DNA of 52,284 bases from Helicobacter pylori. GTDB lineage: Bacteria; Campylobacterota; Campylobacteria; Campylobacterales; Helicobacteraceae. A program made the translations under genes and the position numbers. This document shows positions 5,848 through 14,420 of this stretch, piece after piece (within the stretch, counting starts at the first letter, position 1; each line of letters opens with the position of its first letter). Below the pieces are notes generated by a model, which saw nothing but the letters and a program-made list of their open reading frames with translations, ran no database searches and had not been told where the DNA came from. The stretch covers positions 1 to 52,284 of the forward strand of contig NZ_QBAW01000008.1 of NCBI RefSeq assembly GCF_009689985.1. The letters run 5' to 3'.

Positions 5848-7695
5848 TTAAGAAATCGTGCGCAAATACCCGTTTTCGCTCAGCATGACATACAAGCGCC
5901 CCATGATTTCTTTCTTTTCTTCCATGTCCAGTTGGTTGTTGTCTTCAATTTTTTGTTTTAAAAGGCGCTCGATCTCTTTAGTGTCATAGTCTAAATCATC
6001 TAGCACATCTAAAATCGTTTGGGCTTCGCAAATATCTTCCACTTCATAATCGCCTTTTTCATCAAAAACCACGCTAAATTCCGTAGGGTGCGTGAATAAA
6101 TTGTGTTTCATGCCTAAAACTTCTTGATACGCTCCCACTAAAAAGAACGCTAAAAAGTATTCTTCTTCATCTATATCTATATCGTGCAAAAACAAGGGCT
6201 TTGTGGAATCAAAAGCGATTTCCCCATCGCTATCGCAAGTAATATCCCACAAGCTCGCACTCCTGGTGGGCTTTTCATCTAATTTATTCAAGGGCATGAC
6301 CGGGAAATTCTGTCTCAAGCCCCAATAATCCGGCAAGCTTTGGAAAAACGAGCAATTCAATAAATAGCGCTCTTGGACCTGCTCTTGAATGCGTAAAATA
6401 TCGTTATGATCCTTAACATAAAGCAATTGCACCGCTTTTTTGACGATCAAATGGGCTAAAACTTCAGTATTGCTCCTGTCAATCAAATCAATATAACCCA
6501 GATCAAAAAGCGTGAATAGCGACTCGGTGTGATCAAAACTATCATGCAAGTATTCAATGGCGTTTTTTTCATTGATATTAGCGAGCAAGTCTAGCATTTC
6601 ATCAATCAAGGGGGGGTTATTATTTTCTTTGATTTTTAGGGATTTTTCATTGTATTCATGCGAAAACAATTCTAACACCGGGGCCACTAAAACGGCATGG
6701 TTAGCGGAAATATAACGGCCTGATTCAATGAAAATATCCGGCTCTATTTCCTGCTTATTTTTCACAATTTCTCTCAATAAAAACACCACATCAGCGCTGA
6801 ATTCCTCTAAAGTGTAGTTCTTGTCTTGGTGGTGCTTGTGTTGGGTGTACTCTACGGCTAACCCCCCTCCAATATTCACGCTATTAAGATTTTTAGCACC
6901 CATTTTACGCAATTCTGCATACAAGTTACCCGCTTCTCTTAAAGCCTTTTTTAAGGGCGAAATATCGCTGATTTGAGAGCCTATGTGGAAATGTATCATA
7001 TGGAAATGCTCTAACAAGTCGTTTTCTTCTAAAAGGCGCATCGCTTCTAAAACTTCAGTGCTGCTAAGACCAAATTTAGAATTGATCCCCCCACTCTTTG
7101 CCCAAACGCCAGTGCCAGTGCTGTGCAAACGGATGCGAATGCCAATTTTAGGGCAGGCTAAAAACTCGTTTTGTTTAGCCACGGCGATAATGGTTTTTAA
7201 CTCATTCAAACCCTCAATGGTTAAAGTGATTTCATGCTGCATGCTTTTAGCGATAAAGCCAAGCTCAATCATTTCTTTGTCTTTAAAGCCATTCACGGTG
7301 ATAGGGGCTGTGGGGTTAGTGTAACTCATTGCGATGATGAGTTCAGACTTGCTCCCGGCCTCTAAGCCGTAATTCAAACCTTTAGCCCCTTGCACTAAAG
7401 GGAAAACAAACGAGGGCATTTGATTGACTTTTAAAGGGAAAACCGCCTTAAAAGCCCCGCTGTATTGATACTCTTTAATCGCTGAAGAAAACGCATCAAA
7501 CAGGCTTTTGATTTGTTTTTGCACCAAATGAGGGAATCGCACCAACAAAGGCCCTCTATAGCCCTTATCGCGCACGCTTTGAACGATTTCTAAAAGCGAG
7601 GGGTTTTTGCCATGGCAAACTTTAACCAAGCCTTTTTCTATTTTAAATTCGTTATTGCTCCAAAATTTAATCCCATAATCATGGACTTCTTGCAT
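5848..7695 (-). CDS. speA: biosynthetic arginine decarboxylase (HP0422-like)
   Basis: This PLP-dependent fold-III decarboxylase (615 residues) makes agmatine and CO2 from arginine. The PLP lysine is in AVFPLKVNQ (about K89). SVNIGGGLAVEY is the phosphate-binding Gly-rich loop, IESGRYISANHAVLV supplies active-site residues, and CDSDGEI near the C-terminus matches the catalytic Cys region of the second subunit. In H. pylori this enzyme has been linked to acid survival and polyamine metabolism. It is the last gene of the metG-to-speA operon, starting 15 bp after the glycosyltransferase, and it ends at the bidirectional terminator. Confidence 0.95.
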   Translation of the reverse strand: MQEVHDYGIKFWSNNEFKIEKGLVKVCHGKNPSLLEIVQSVRDKGYRGPLLVRFPHLVQKQIKSLFDAFSSAIKEYQYSGAFKAVFPLKVNQMPSFVFPLVQGAKGLNYGLEAGSKSELIIAMSYTNPTAPITVNGFKDKEMIELGFIAKSMQHEITLTIEGLNELKTIIAVAKQNEFLACPKIGIRIRLHSTGTGVWAKSGGINSKFGLSSTEVLEAMRLLEENDLLEHFHMIHFHIGSQISDISPLKKALREAGNLYAELRKMGAKNLNSVNIGGGLAVEYTQHKHHQDKNYTLEEFSADVVFLLREIVKNKQEIEPDIFIESGRYISANHAVLVAPVLELFSHEYNEKSLKIKENNNPPLIDEMLDLLANINEKNAIEYLHDSFDHTESLFTLFDLGYIDLIDRSNTEVLAHLIVKKAVQLLYVKDHNDILRIQEQVQERYLLNCSFFQSLPDYWGLRQNFPVMPLNKLDEKPTRSASLWDITCDSDGEIAFDSTKPLFLHDIDIDEEEYFLAFFLVGAYQEVLGMKHNLFTHPTEFSVVFDEKGDYEVEDICEAQTILDVLDDLDYDTKEIERLLKQKIEDNNQLDMEEKKEIMGRLYVMLSENGYLRTIS

Positions 7696-7709
7696 TTTTT
7701 ATCCTTTTG

Positions 7710-8879
7710 TTACGATAAGGTTTTAAAGAGATGGGGGTTATTTTTAAAATCTCTGATCGCTTCTTCATAAACTTTTTCAATTTGAATGACTGAATTTTCT
7801 AAAGTGTAATTTAAAGCGCTTTTAGCGTATTCGTTTTGCATCCTTTCTCTTTCAAGCTTGTTTTCTAACCACCAGTCTATTTTAGCGCTCAAATCTTTAG
7901 CGTTATTAGGCTCAAATAGCGATCGTTCATCTAGTGCAAATTGCCTAGTCGCGCTTAAAGGGCTATTGGCGATAATAGGCACAATCCCCACGCTAATAGC
8001 CTCTAAACACGCAATCGCTTCGCTTTCCACATTGGCTGTGTGCACATAAAGGGTGCAAGTTTTTAAAATCTCTAACAATTCATTGGAATTGACAAACCCA
8101 AATTCCGTTTTTACGCCTAGTTTTTGGGCTAAAAGTTTGATTTTTTTCTCATCAGGCCCTTTGCCTTTGAGCAATAATACAATATCTTGTTTGTATTTGC
8201 TTAAAGCAACCGCTTGGATTAAAACGCTTTGATTTTTTTCATTAGAATAGCGCCCTACCATAGCGATTTTAAAGGGTGTGGTGTCAAAAAGGCTTTTTTG
8301 CGGATGTTCAAATCTAAACATGGGATCAAAGCCGTTAGAAATAGCGTATTTTTTCCCTCCATAGTTGTATTTTTCTAATTCTTCTACAATGAATTTTGAT
8401 GGGCAATGGATATGGTGGATATAGCGGTAATGCGAAGATTTAAACCACGAAAAAAGCATCATGTTAAACCAAGAAAACCACCCCAATTTCATGTTATAAG
8501 AAATATGTTCTGGCTGTAAATGGAAAGAGCCAATATAAGGCACTTGCATTTCTCGCGCAATTTTTACGGCTGTTTTTTCTAGCAAAAAAGGCAAATAAGT
8601 ATGGATCATATCCGCTCCCTTAAAGGCCTTTCTTAAGATTTTTTCATCCGGTTTAGCAAAAAGAATGTGTTGTTTGTGTGAAATTTCTGTAACTAGGGGG
8701 ATATAGCGCTCTTTAAGGTTGTAATACCCCTCTTCTTCACTCCCTAAATTATCCACATAAGGGGCAACCACTCTCATCACATGCCCTCTTTTTTTCAGCG
8801 CTTCAAAAAAACGAAACGCCGTCATAGAAGTGCCATTACTGGTGTCTTTAAAGCTATCCACGACTAAAACAATAACCAT
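7710..8879 (-). CDS. cgt: cholesterol alpha-glucosyltransferase (HP0421-like)
   Basis: This is a GT4-family, GT-B fold glycosyltransferase of 389 residues. The N-terminal Rossmann segment is VIVLVVDSFKDTSNGTSMTA, and the C-terminal nucleotide-sugar domain contains KIAMVGRYSNEKNQSVLIQA and the EX7E-type region ESEAIACLEAISVG. By position and family it is the H. pylori enzyme that transfers glucose from UDP-glucose to host cholesterol, a reaction at the cytoplasmic membrane important for immune evasion. The operon context (5 bp after the thioesterase, 15 bp before speA) gives no further functional clue. Confidence 0.9.
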   Translation of the reverse strand: MVIVLVVDSFKDTSNGTSMTAFRFFEALKKRGHVMRVVAPYVDNLGSEEEGYYNLKERYIPLVTEISHKQHILFAKPDEKILRKAFKGADMIHTYLPFLLEKTAVKIAREMQVPYIGSFHLQPEHISYNMKLGWFSWFNMMLFSWFKSSHYRYIHHIHCPSKFIVEELEKYNYGGKKYAISNGFDPMFRFEHPQKSLFDTTPFKIAMVGRYSNEKNQSVLIQAVALSKYKQDIVLLLKGKGPDEKKIKLLAQKLGVKTEFGFVNSNELLEILKTCTLYVHTANVESEAIACLEAISVGIVPIIANSPLSATRQFALDERSLFEPNNAKDLSAKIDWWLENKLERERMQNEYAKSALNYTLENSVIQIEKVYEEAIRDFKNNPHLFKTLS

Positions 8880-8883
8880 TTAA

Positions 8884-9312
8884 CTACTCTTCTTTAAAAT
8901 TGAATTTGAAAGGCTTTTTATCAAACACCACGATTTCTATCATTCCCTCTAAAACCTGAATGTCTAACACAAACGCCTCTATTTTTATTTCAGCTTTTTT
9001 CACGCCATCTTGAATTACTTGCGCCTTAATGAGCGCTTCTTGATTCAATTCTAGGGGGGCATAAAAATTGATGTTATTAGAAACCACCACGCTGTGTCTT
9101 TTATTCAATGCGCACAAGGCCGCATAATTGCACGCAATAAGCATAAACCCGGCATGCACAAAATTTTCTTCATACACCATGCTTTCATTGCCCTTGAAAC
9201 GCGCATGGGCTATATCTTTTTCTAAAACGACCAATTCAGTGCCAACGCTTGGTTTGAAATTCTTACAAGTTTCCAAAGAGTCATAATCCACACGAACGAT
9301 TGATTCTTGCAC
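8884..9312 (-). CDS. hotdog-fold thioesterase-like protein (HP0420-like)
   Basis: This 142-residue protein has a single hotdog domain: FVHAGFMLIACNYAALCALN resembles the central helix of acyl-CoA/acyl-ACP thioesterases, followed by the long strands NINFYAPLELNQEALIKAQVIQ and KKAEIKIEAFVLDIQVLEGMIEIVVF. I see no strong catalytic signature that fixes a substrate. It sits between cmoB (20 bp upstream) and the cholesterol glucosyltransferase, so a role in lipid metabolism is plausible but inferred. Confidence 0.75.
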   Translation of the reverse strand: MQESIVRVDYDSLETCKNFKPSVGTELVVLEKDIAHARFKGNESMVYEENFVHAGFMLIACNYAALCALNKRHSVVVSNNINFYAPLELNQEALIKAQVIQDGVKKAEIKIEAFVLDIQVLEGMIEIVVFDKKPFKFNFKEE

Positions 9313-9331
9313 TATCTTAATCCTTTTTAAA

Positions 9332-10117
9332 CTAACGCTTGCTTGGTTTAAGCATTTTAAAATACCCCCTTAAAGGAGCGTCATACCCCTCTAAAGTTTT
9401 AGAGGGATCTGTCTTATCCAAAAAATCTTCCAAACTCTGCCCCAAAATAAAATCCGTTTTACGCTGCTCTTTAGGCGTGGTCTTTAAAACGCTAAGAATT
9501 TCAAAATTTTCAAACCCTACCCTTTCGCACCACCCTTTTAAAGCGCTAACACTGGGGATAAAATAAACATTTTTCATTTTAGCGTAAGTTTTTTTAGGGC
9601 AAAGAGCGATGTCTAAGGGCGAATCAATAATTAAAGTATCCAACACCAACTCCCCATTTATCTTTAAAGCATGATACAAGGCTTTTAAAGCCTCTAGCGG
9701 GCTTTTTCTATGGTATAGCACCCCTAAGCAAAAAATGACATCAAAAGCGTTAGGGTATTTTTCATGCAAATCCTCTACCCCTAAAGACTCGTAAATGATT
9801 TTTTTTTCTTTATCAAAAAAGGGGGCTAAAAATTCAAATTGTTTTTTGACTAAAACGCCCGGATCAAACCCCACCAAGCTTTTAGGCCCATGTTCTAGCA
9901 TTTTAAACAAGTAATAGCCATTATTGCAACCCACATCAGCCACAACCTTATCTTTTAAAGGAGTGGCGTTTTTGACCAAATCCCATTTAATAGAGCTATC
10001 CCATTCGCTATCAATCTTAATTTGAGAAATTTCAAAAGGGCCTTTACGCCATGGCCTTAACGCCATGATTTCTTCTAAAAGGGTTTTTGGATTGAGATTA
10101 TCGTTACAAATGAGCAT
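9332..10117 (-). CDS. cmoB: tRNA U34 carboxymethyltransferase (HP0419-like)
   Basis: CmoB transfers the carboxymethyl group from carboxy-SAM to ho5U34 of tRNAs. At 261 residues it is shorter than the enterobacterial protein, lacking most of the N-terminal extension. The core is typical: LRPWRKGPFEISQIKIDSEW is the CmoB signature, followed by the Rossmann motif VADVGCNNGYYLFKML (about 57-72) and VIFCLGVLYHRKSPLEAL. The partner enzyme CmoA, which makes carboxy-SAM, lies in this window at 43613. The start lies 3 bp beyond the HP0418-like stop, indicating translational coupling. Confidence 0.9.
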   Translation of the reverse strand: MLICNDNLNPKTLLEEIMALRPWRKGPFEISQIKIDSEWDSSIKWDLVKNATPLKDKVVADVGCNNGYYLFKMLEHGPKSLVGFDPGVLVKKQFEFLAPFFDKEKKIIYESLGVEDLHEKYPNAFDVIFCLGVLYHRKSPLEALKALYHALKINGELVLDTLIIDSPLDIALCPKKTYAKMKNVYFIPSVSALKGWCERVGFENFEILSVLKTTPKEQRKTDFILGQSLEDFLDKTDPSKTLEGYDAPLRGYFKMLKPSKR

Positions 10118-10120
10118 GAC

Positions 10121-11128
10121 TTACCATAGCGTGGGGGTTTTTTTAAAAAAGGGGGGGTTTAGAAGGGATTCTAAATGATGAGAGCTAATCCCATAAATAA
10201 AAGCGAAATTAAACGCTAAATTTTTTAATTGCTCTTTTAAGTTGTTTTGGGTGGTGTAAAAATAAGGGTTGGTTTTTTTAAAGAAAGCCGCGCTGTTTTT
10301 ACGGCAAAACACGACAATTTTCCCCCACGATAAAGTTTCAAGGGCTTTTTGAAGCATCATTTCAAACAATTCTTTTGAAGTCTCAGCGACAATCACCCTC
10401 GCCGTTGCGCCATAAGGGGCTATTTCTAGATTCTTATTCACAAAAAAGGGTTTGCAATGATCTAAAGGGTATTCTTTTTTGCCCAAAAGATTCAAATCAA
10501 ACGCAATTTGTAATTTCTCGCACAATTGAATGACCCTTTTTAAAGGCTCTAAAAAGATGCATGGCATTTTTAATTCGTATTCTTGTTTTTCATAGACTAA
10601 AGCACTGCAAAAAAACGATTGGTTGAGAACGATTAAACGGCTTTCTTTTAAATCTTCTTTCAAGCGCTCTTGCTTATAAAACAAATGAAGCCATTCCAAT
10701 TTATCAAAAAAGGCTATTTTACACCCCTCTATAATGAATAAATCTTCAAGGCTCTCTTTCAAGCACCACACAAAATCGCTCACCATGATTTTAGAAGCGA
10801 TCTCTAATTCCATAGGGCTTAACAGCGCTCCAACCACGCGCTCATTCAATAAGCAAAATTTAAACAAATGATTCAAAGAATGCTCTATATCTTTAAGCTT
10901 GATCCATGCCACATCCCTATCGCTTAAAGGGTATTCTCCTGCGTATAAAATCCCATAAGCCCCTAACTCTAAAGCTTTAGGAATGAGAGTGTGATCTTTA
11001 GCGACAAATAAAGAGCCTTTTTGGACTTTGTTTAAAGACAAAACAATAGAATTAAAATAGCTGATTGAGGGCGTGTTTTGCAATTCGCCCAAACTCAATT
11101 CTACGGCTTCATTCACCCCTAATCGCAT
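10121..11128 (-). CDS. hypothetical protein with Mur-ligase-like N-terminus (HP0418-like)
   Basis: This 335-residue protein has no assigned function that I know. The first 90 residues (IVLSLNKVQKGSLFVAKDH, then PKALELGAYGILYAGE) resemble the N-terminal UDP-binding domain of MurE/MurF, where a Ser/Asp-rich strand precedes a G-x-LF(V/I)A motif. No GTNGKT P-loop follows, so it cannot be an ordinary Mur ligase. The 3' end encodes NPPFFKKTPTLW from stacked homopolymers (C7, T6, A7, C5 on the coding strand, 10133-10157). It sits between metG and cmoB with almost no spacing. It may be a degenerate Mur-like protein of Campylobacterota; confidence in function is low. Confidence 0.75.
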   Translation of the reverse strand: MRLGVNEAVELSLGELQNTPSISYFNSIVLSLNKVQKGSLFVAKDHTLIPKALELGAYGILYAGEYPLSDRDVAWIKLKDIEHSLNHLFKFCLLNERVVGALLSPMELEIASKIMVSDFVWCLKESLEDLFIIEGCKIAFFDKLEWLHLFYKQERLKEDLKESRLIVLNQSFFCSALVYEKQEYELKMPCIFLEPLKRVIQLCEKLQIAFDLNLLGKKEYPLDHCKPFFVNKNLEIAPYGATARVIVAETSKELFEMMLQKALETLSWGKIVVFCRKNSAAFFKKTNPYFYTTQNNLKEQLKNLAFNFAFIYGISSHHLESLLNPPFFKKTPTLW

Positions 11129-13081
11129 TTAGCTAATCAAACTTCCTGCAATTTTTTCTCTGGTAGGGCTAATTAAAGCCAAATTATCGCTATCTCGCAC
11201 CGCTAAAATCATGCCCTCACTCATTTCACCCATAAGCTTTGCGGGTTTTAAATTAGCCACCACGCACACCATTTGACCCACCAGGCTTTCAGGCTCATAA
11301 TCCAAAGCGATCCCTGAGACAATCTGCCTCAAATAACCTTCGCCTAAATCCACTTTCAAGCGCAGTAATTTATTGGATTTTTCAATCCTTTGAGCTTCTT
11401 TGATAAGCCCCACTTTAATCTCTACTTTTTTAAAATCCTCAATGCTGATATAGTTTTCTTGTTTTGGTGGAGCTTTTTCTTTTGCGTCTTTTTTTTCTTT
11501 TTCGTTTTTTTCTGGTGGGACTTCTCCCGCTTTTTCAGTCTTTTCAATTTTCTCAATTTTGGAAAATAAAGGCTCGGTGTCTTGTAAAATCATATCTTGT
11601 AGTTTTTTAGCTTTAAAAAAGCGTTCGTAATTATCAGGCGTGATTTCTGCATGAAAAGCGCTCGCTAATTTAGCCGCGCTCTTTGGCATGAACGCATAGA
11701 GTAAAAAGCTTGATTGTAAAAGCACATTTGCGATCAAACTCAATAAAGCTTCTAGTTTTTCTGATTCGTTGTTTTTGTGCAAAACCCATGGCTCTTCTCT
11801 AGCGATGAGTTTGTTTAAAAAATCATAAACATTAAACAATTCCTCTAAAGCTTTATGCAATTGCATTTTAGGCACAAAAGAATTAGCGTTATCTAAAATT
11901 TGATGCACTTTTTCTAGCTCTTTAGAATAATAAGCGGTGATTTTTGCGCTTTTTAGAGAATGATTGAAATATTTTTTAGCCATGCCTAGCAAGCGATTCA
12001 ACAAATTCCCTAAATCGTTATTCAAATTCGCATTGATCCTTTCTACTAACGCTTTTTTAGAAAAATCCCCATCTTGCCCAAAAGGCACCTCACGCAATAA
12101 AAAATAGCGTAATTCCTCAATCCCATACTCCATAGCGATTTTTTGAGCGTCTAAAACATTACCCAAGCTCTTACTCATTTTCACGCCCTCTATCGTCCAC
12201 CACCCATGCACGCAAAGCTGTTTGAATAGGGGCAAATTCAAACTCATCAAAAAAGCCGGCCAATAAATGGCATGGAAGCGTAAAATATCCTTACCCACAA
12301 TATGCCTAGCGCATGCAAAATGCGCCATTTTATTGTCTAAATTATTCAAATACCCTAGCGCGCTCGCATAATTCAATAAAGCGTCCAGCCAAACATACAC
12401 CACATGTTTAGGATCGTTCATTTTTTTAGGCAAAGGAATGCCCCATTCAAAGCTCGTGCGCGTGATAGACAGATCCAATAAACCCTGCTCAATAAAAGAA
12501 GTTACCTCATTTTTACGATAAACGGGCAAAATCGCTTCAGGGTTTTTAGCGTAAAAATCCAATAAAGGCTTCTCATACGCACTCAATCTGAAAAAATAAC
12601 TCTCTTCTTCTAAAAGCGTGGTTTCTCTCAAGCAATCAGGGCATAAGACTTTATCGTTCGTATTGTCCGTTTTAGAGATCGTGCAATAACTCTCACAACT
12701 CACGCAATAATACCCGCTATAAGTGCCTTTATAAATATCCCCTTTTTCAAACATGATTTCAAAGGCGTTTTGCACGCATTTTTGATGCTCGCTGTCTGTG
12801 GTGCGGATAAAACCATCATAATCTAAATTGAAAAAATCCCACTGGTCTTTAAAAATCGCACTGATGCTATCAGCGTAAGCTTTAGGGCTTTGATTTCTCA
12901 ATCTCGCACTTTGTTCGATCTTTTGCCCATGCTCATCGGTGCCGGTTAAAAAAAAGACTTCTTCGCCTTGAAGCGTGTAATACTTCTTTAAAGTATCCGC
13001 AATCAAAGTCGTATAAGCATGGCCAATATGAGGGACATCATTCACATAATAAATGGGAGTTGTGATCAGTGATTTTTGCAT
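11129..13081 (-). CDS. metG: methionyl-tRNA synthetase (HP0417-like)
   Basis: This class I aminoacyl-tRNA synthetase (650 residues) charges tRNA-Met. HIGH appears as PHIGHAY (residues 17-23) and KMSKS as VKMSKSLGN (about 300). A single zinc-knuckle region has CVSCESYC and CPDC (about 125-150). After a charged, Lys/Glu-rich linker (EKTEKAGEVPPEKNEKEKK) there is a C-terminal EMAPII/Trbp111-type tRNA-binding domain (IEDFKKVEIKVGLI to the end). It is the first gene of a six-gene minus-strand operon; a probable -10 (TAAAAT on the minus strand, 13121-13126) lies in the divergent region shared with cfa. Confidence 0.95.
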   Translation of the reverse strand: MQKSLITTPIYYVNDVPHIGHAYTTLIADTLKKYYTLQGEEVFFLTGTDEHGQKIEQSARLRNQSPKAYADSISAIFKDQWDFFNLDYDGFIRTTDSEHQKCVQNAFEIMFEKGDIYKGTYSGYYCVSCESYCTISKTDNTNDKVLCPDCLRETTLLEEESYFFRLSAYEKPLLDFYAKNPEAILPVYRKNEVTSFIEQGLLDLSITRTSFEWGIPLPKKMNDPKHVVYVWLDALLNYASALGYLNNLDNKMAHFACARHIVGKDILRFHAIYWPAFLMSLNLPLFKQLCVHGWWTIEGVKMSKSLGNVLDAQKIAMEYGIEELRYFLLREVPFGQDGDFSKKALVERINANLNNDLGNLLNRLLGMAKKYFNHSLKSAKITAYYSKELEKVHQILDNANSFVPKMQLHKALEELFNVYDFLNKLIAREEPWVLHKNNESEKLEALLSLIANVLLQSSFLLYAFMPKSAAKLASAFHAEITPDNYERFFKAKKLQDMILQDTEPLFSKIEKIEKTEKAGEVPPEKNEKEKKDAKEKAPPKQENYISIEDFKKVEIKVGLIKEAQRIEKSNKLLRLKVDLGEGYLRQIVSGIALDYEPESLVGQMVCVVANLKPAKLMGEMSEGMILAVRDSDNLALISPTREKIAGSLIS

Positions 13082-13120
13082 CTTAATAATCGTTTACCTT
13101 AAAATTGTTTAAATCTCTTA

Positions 13121-13126
13121 ATTTTA
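13121..13126 (-). promoter_or_regulatory. probable -10 box of metG operon
   Basis: TAAAAT on the minus strand, about 40 bp upstream of the metG start in an AT-rich divergent interval. It is a weak match to consensus and the only reasonable candidate I see. Confidence 0.35.
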
Positions 13127-13201
13127 ACATGCTTTTAAAAATTTAGAGAATAGAGGTTGAATTTATGCGTATTCATGGGGTGTTTTTAGCTTAAAATTCA
13201 T

Positions 13202-13207
13202 TATAAT
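13202..13207 (+). promoter_or_regulatory. -10 box of cfa
   Basis: Perfect TATAAT, with predicted start near 13214 and a leader of about 35 nt before the cfa ATG at 13249. It overlaps a TTG at 13207 that opens the frame, so that TTG cannot be the start. Confidence 0.6.
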
Positions 13208-13248
13208 TGACGCTCAAAAAATTGAAAAATGAGTTAAGGAATAGACAG

Positions 13249-14418
13249 ATGATTTCAAAATTTTTGCTCAAAAGCATGTTCAAGCAGTGGAAAAACGGCG
13301 ATTATCAGGTCGTTTTTTGGGACAATAGCGTTTATAGGAATGGCGAACATTCGCCTAAATTCACCCTTAAGATCCACCGCCCCCTAAAATTTAGCGATAT
13401 CAAAAAAGACATGTCTTTGACGATTGCTGAGGCTTATATGGACGGCGTGATTGATATTGAAGGCTCTATGGATGAGGTGATGCATTCTTTGTATTTGCAA
13501 ACCAATTATGAGCATTTGCACAAACATGATGGCGCTAAAGCTATCCAAAAACCGATCAAAGAAAGCTCCAACATTTCTAAACATTACGATCTGGGGAATG
13601 ACTTTTATTCTATCTGGCTGGATGAAACCTTAAGCTATTCATGCGCTTATTTCAAAAAAGACGATGACACCCTCCATGCTGCTCAACTCCAAAAATTAGA
13701 TCACACTTTAAAAAAGCTCCATTTAAAGCCGGGCGAAAAACTGCTGGATATAGGCTGTGGCTGGGGCTATCTCTCTATAAAAGCCGCGCAAGAATACGGG
13801 GCGCAAGTGATGGGGATCACCATTTCTAGCGAGCAATACAAACAGGCTAACAAACGAGTCCAAGAGCTAGGGTTAGAGGATAAAGTAACGATCAAATTAT
13901 TGAATTACCAGGATTTAGACGGACGCTTATACCGCTTTGATAAGGTGGTGAGCGTGGGCATGTTTGAGCATGTGGGTAAGGATAATTTGCCCTTTTATTT
14001 CAAAAAAGTTAAAGAAGTGTTAAAGAGAGGCGGGATGTTTTTGCTCCACTCCATTTTATGCTGTTTTGAAGGCAAGACTAACGCATGGGTGGATAAATAC
14101 ATCTTTCCAGGTGGCTACTTGCCCTCTTTAAGAGAAGTGATGAGCGTGATGAGCGAATGCGACTTCCACTTGCTCATGGCTGAAAGCTTACGCATCCATT
14201 ACGCTAAGACTTTAGACATTTGGCGAGACAACTTCAACCACAATCTAGACCAAGTGAAAAGACTCGGCTATGACGAACGCTTTATCCGCATGTGGGATCT
14301 GTATTTAAGGACTTGTGCATCCGCCTTTAGGGTGGGGAGTGCGGATCTATTCCAATTGCTTTTAACCAACAGCGTGGATAACACTTTCCCCTTAACTAAA
14401 GAATACATCTACCAATAA
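13249..14418 (+). CDS. cfa: cyclopropane-fatty-acyl-phospholipid synthase (HP0416-like)
   Basis: This SAM-dependent methyltransferase (389 residues) adds a methylene bridge to unsaturated phospholipid acyl chains at the inner membrane. The SAM motif is LLDIGCGWGYLSIKAA. SKHYDLGNDFY with DETLSYSCAYF is the family substrate/bicarbonate region, and VSVGMFEHVG follows. ATG 13249 is chosen because AAGGA (13236-13240) precedes it and the open frame upstream starts inside the promoter. H. pylori membranes are rich in C19 cyclopropane fatty acid. It runs divergently from metG and convergently with the MscS gene (2 bp apart). Confidence 0.93.
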   Translation: MISKFLLKSMFKQWKNGDYQVVFWDNSVYRNGEHSPKFTLKIHRPLKFSDIKKDMSLTIAEAYMDGVIDIEGSMDEVMHSLYLQTNYEHLHKHDGAKAIQKPIKESSNISKHYDLGNDFYSIWLDETLSYSCAYFKKDDDTLHAAQLQKLDHTLKKLHLKPGEKLLDIGCGWGYLSIKAAQEYGAQVMGITISSEQYKQANKRVQELGLEDKVTIKLLNYQDLDGRLYRFDKVVSVGMFEHVGKDNLPFYFKKVKEVLKRGGMFLLHSILCCFEGKTNAWVDKYIFPGGYLPSLREVMSVMSECDFHLLMAESLRIHYAKTLDIWRDNFNHNLDQVKRLGYDERFIRMWDLYLRTCASAFRVGSADLFQLLLTNSVDNTFPLTKEYIYQ

Positions 14419-14420
14419 TT

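Noticed and set aside
5770-5961. 63-residue ORF after hicA
   Set aside because: It crosses the terminator and the antisense 3' end of speA.
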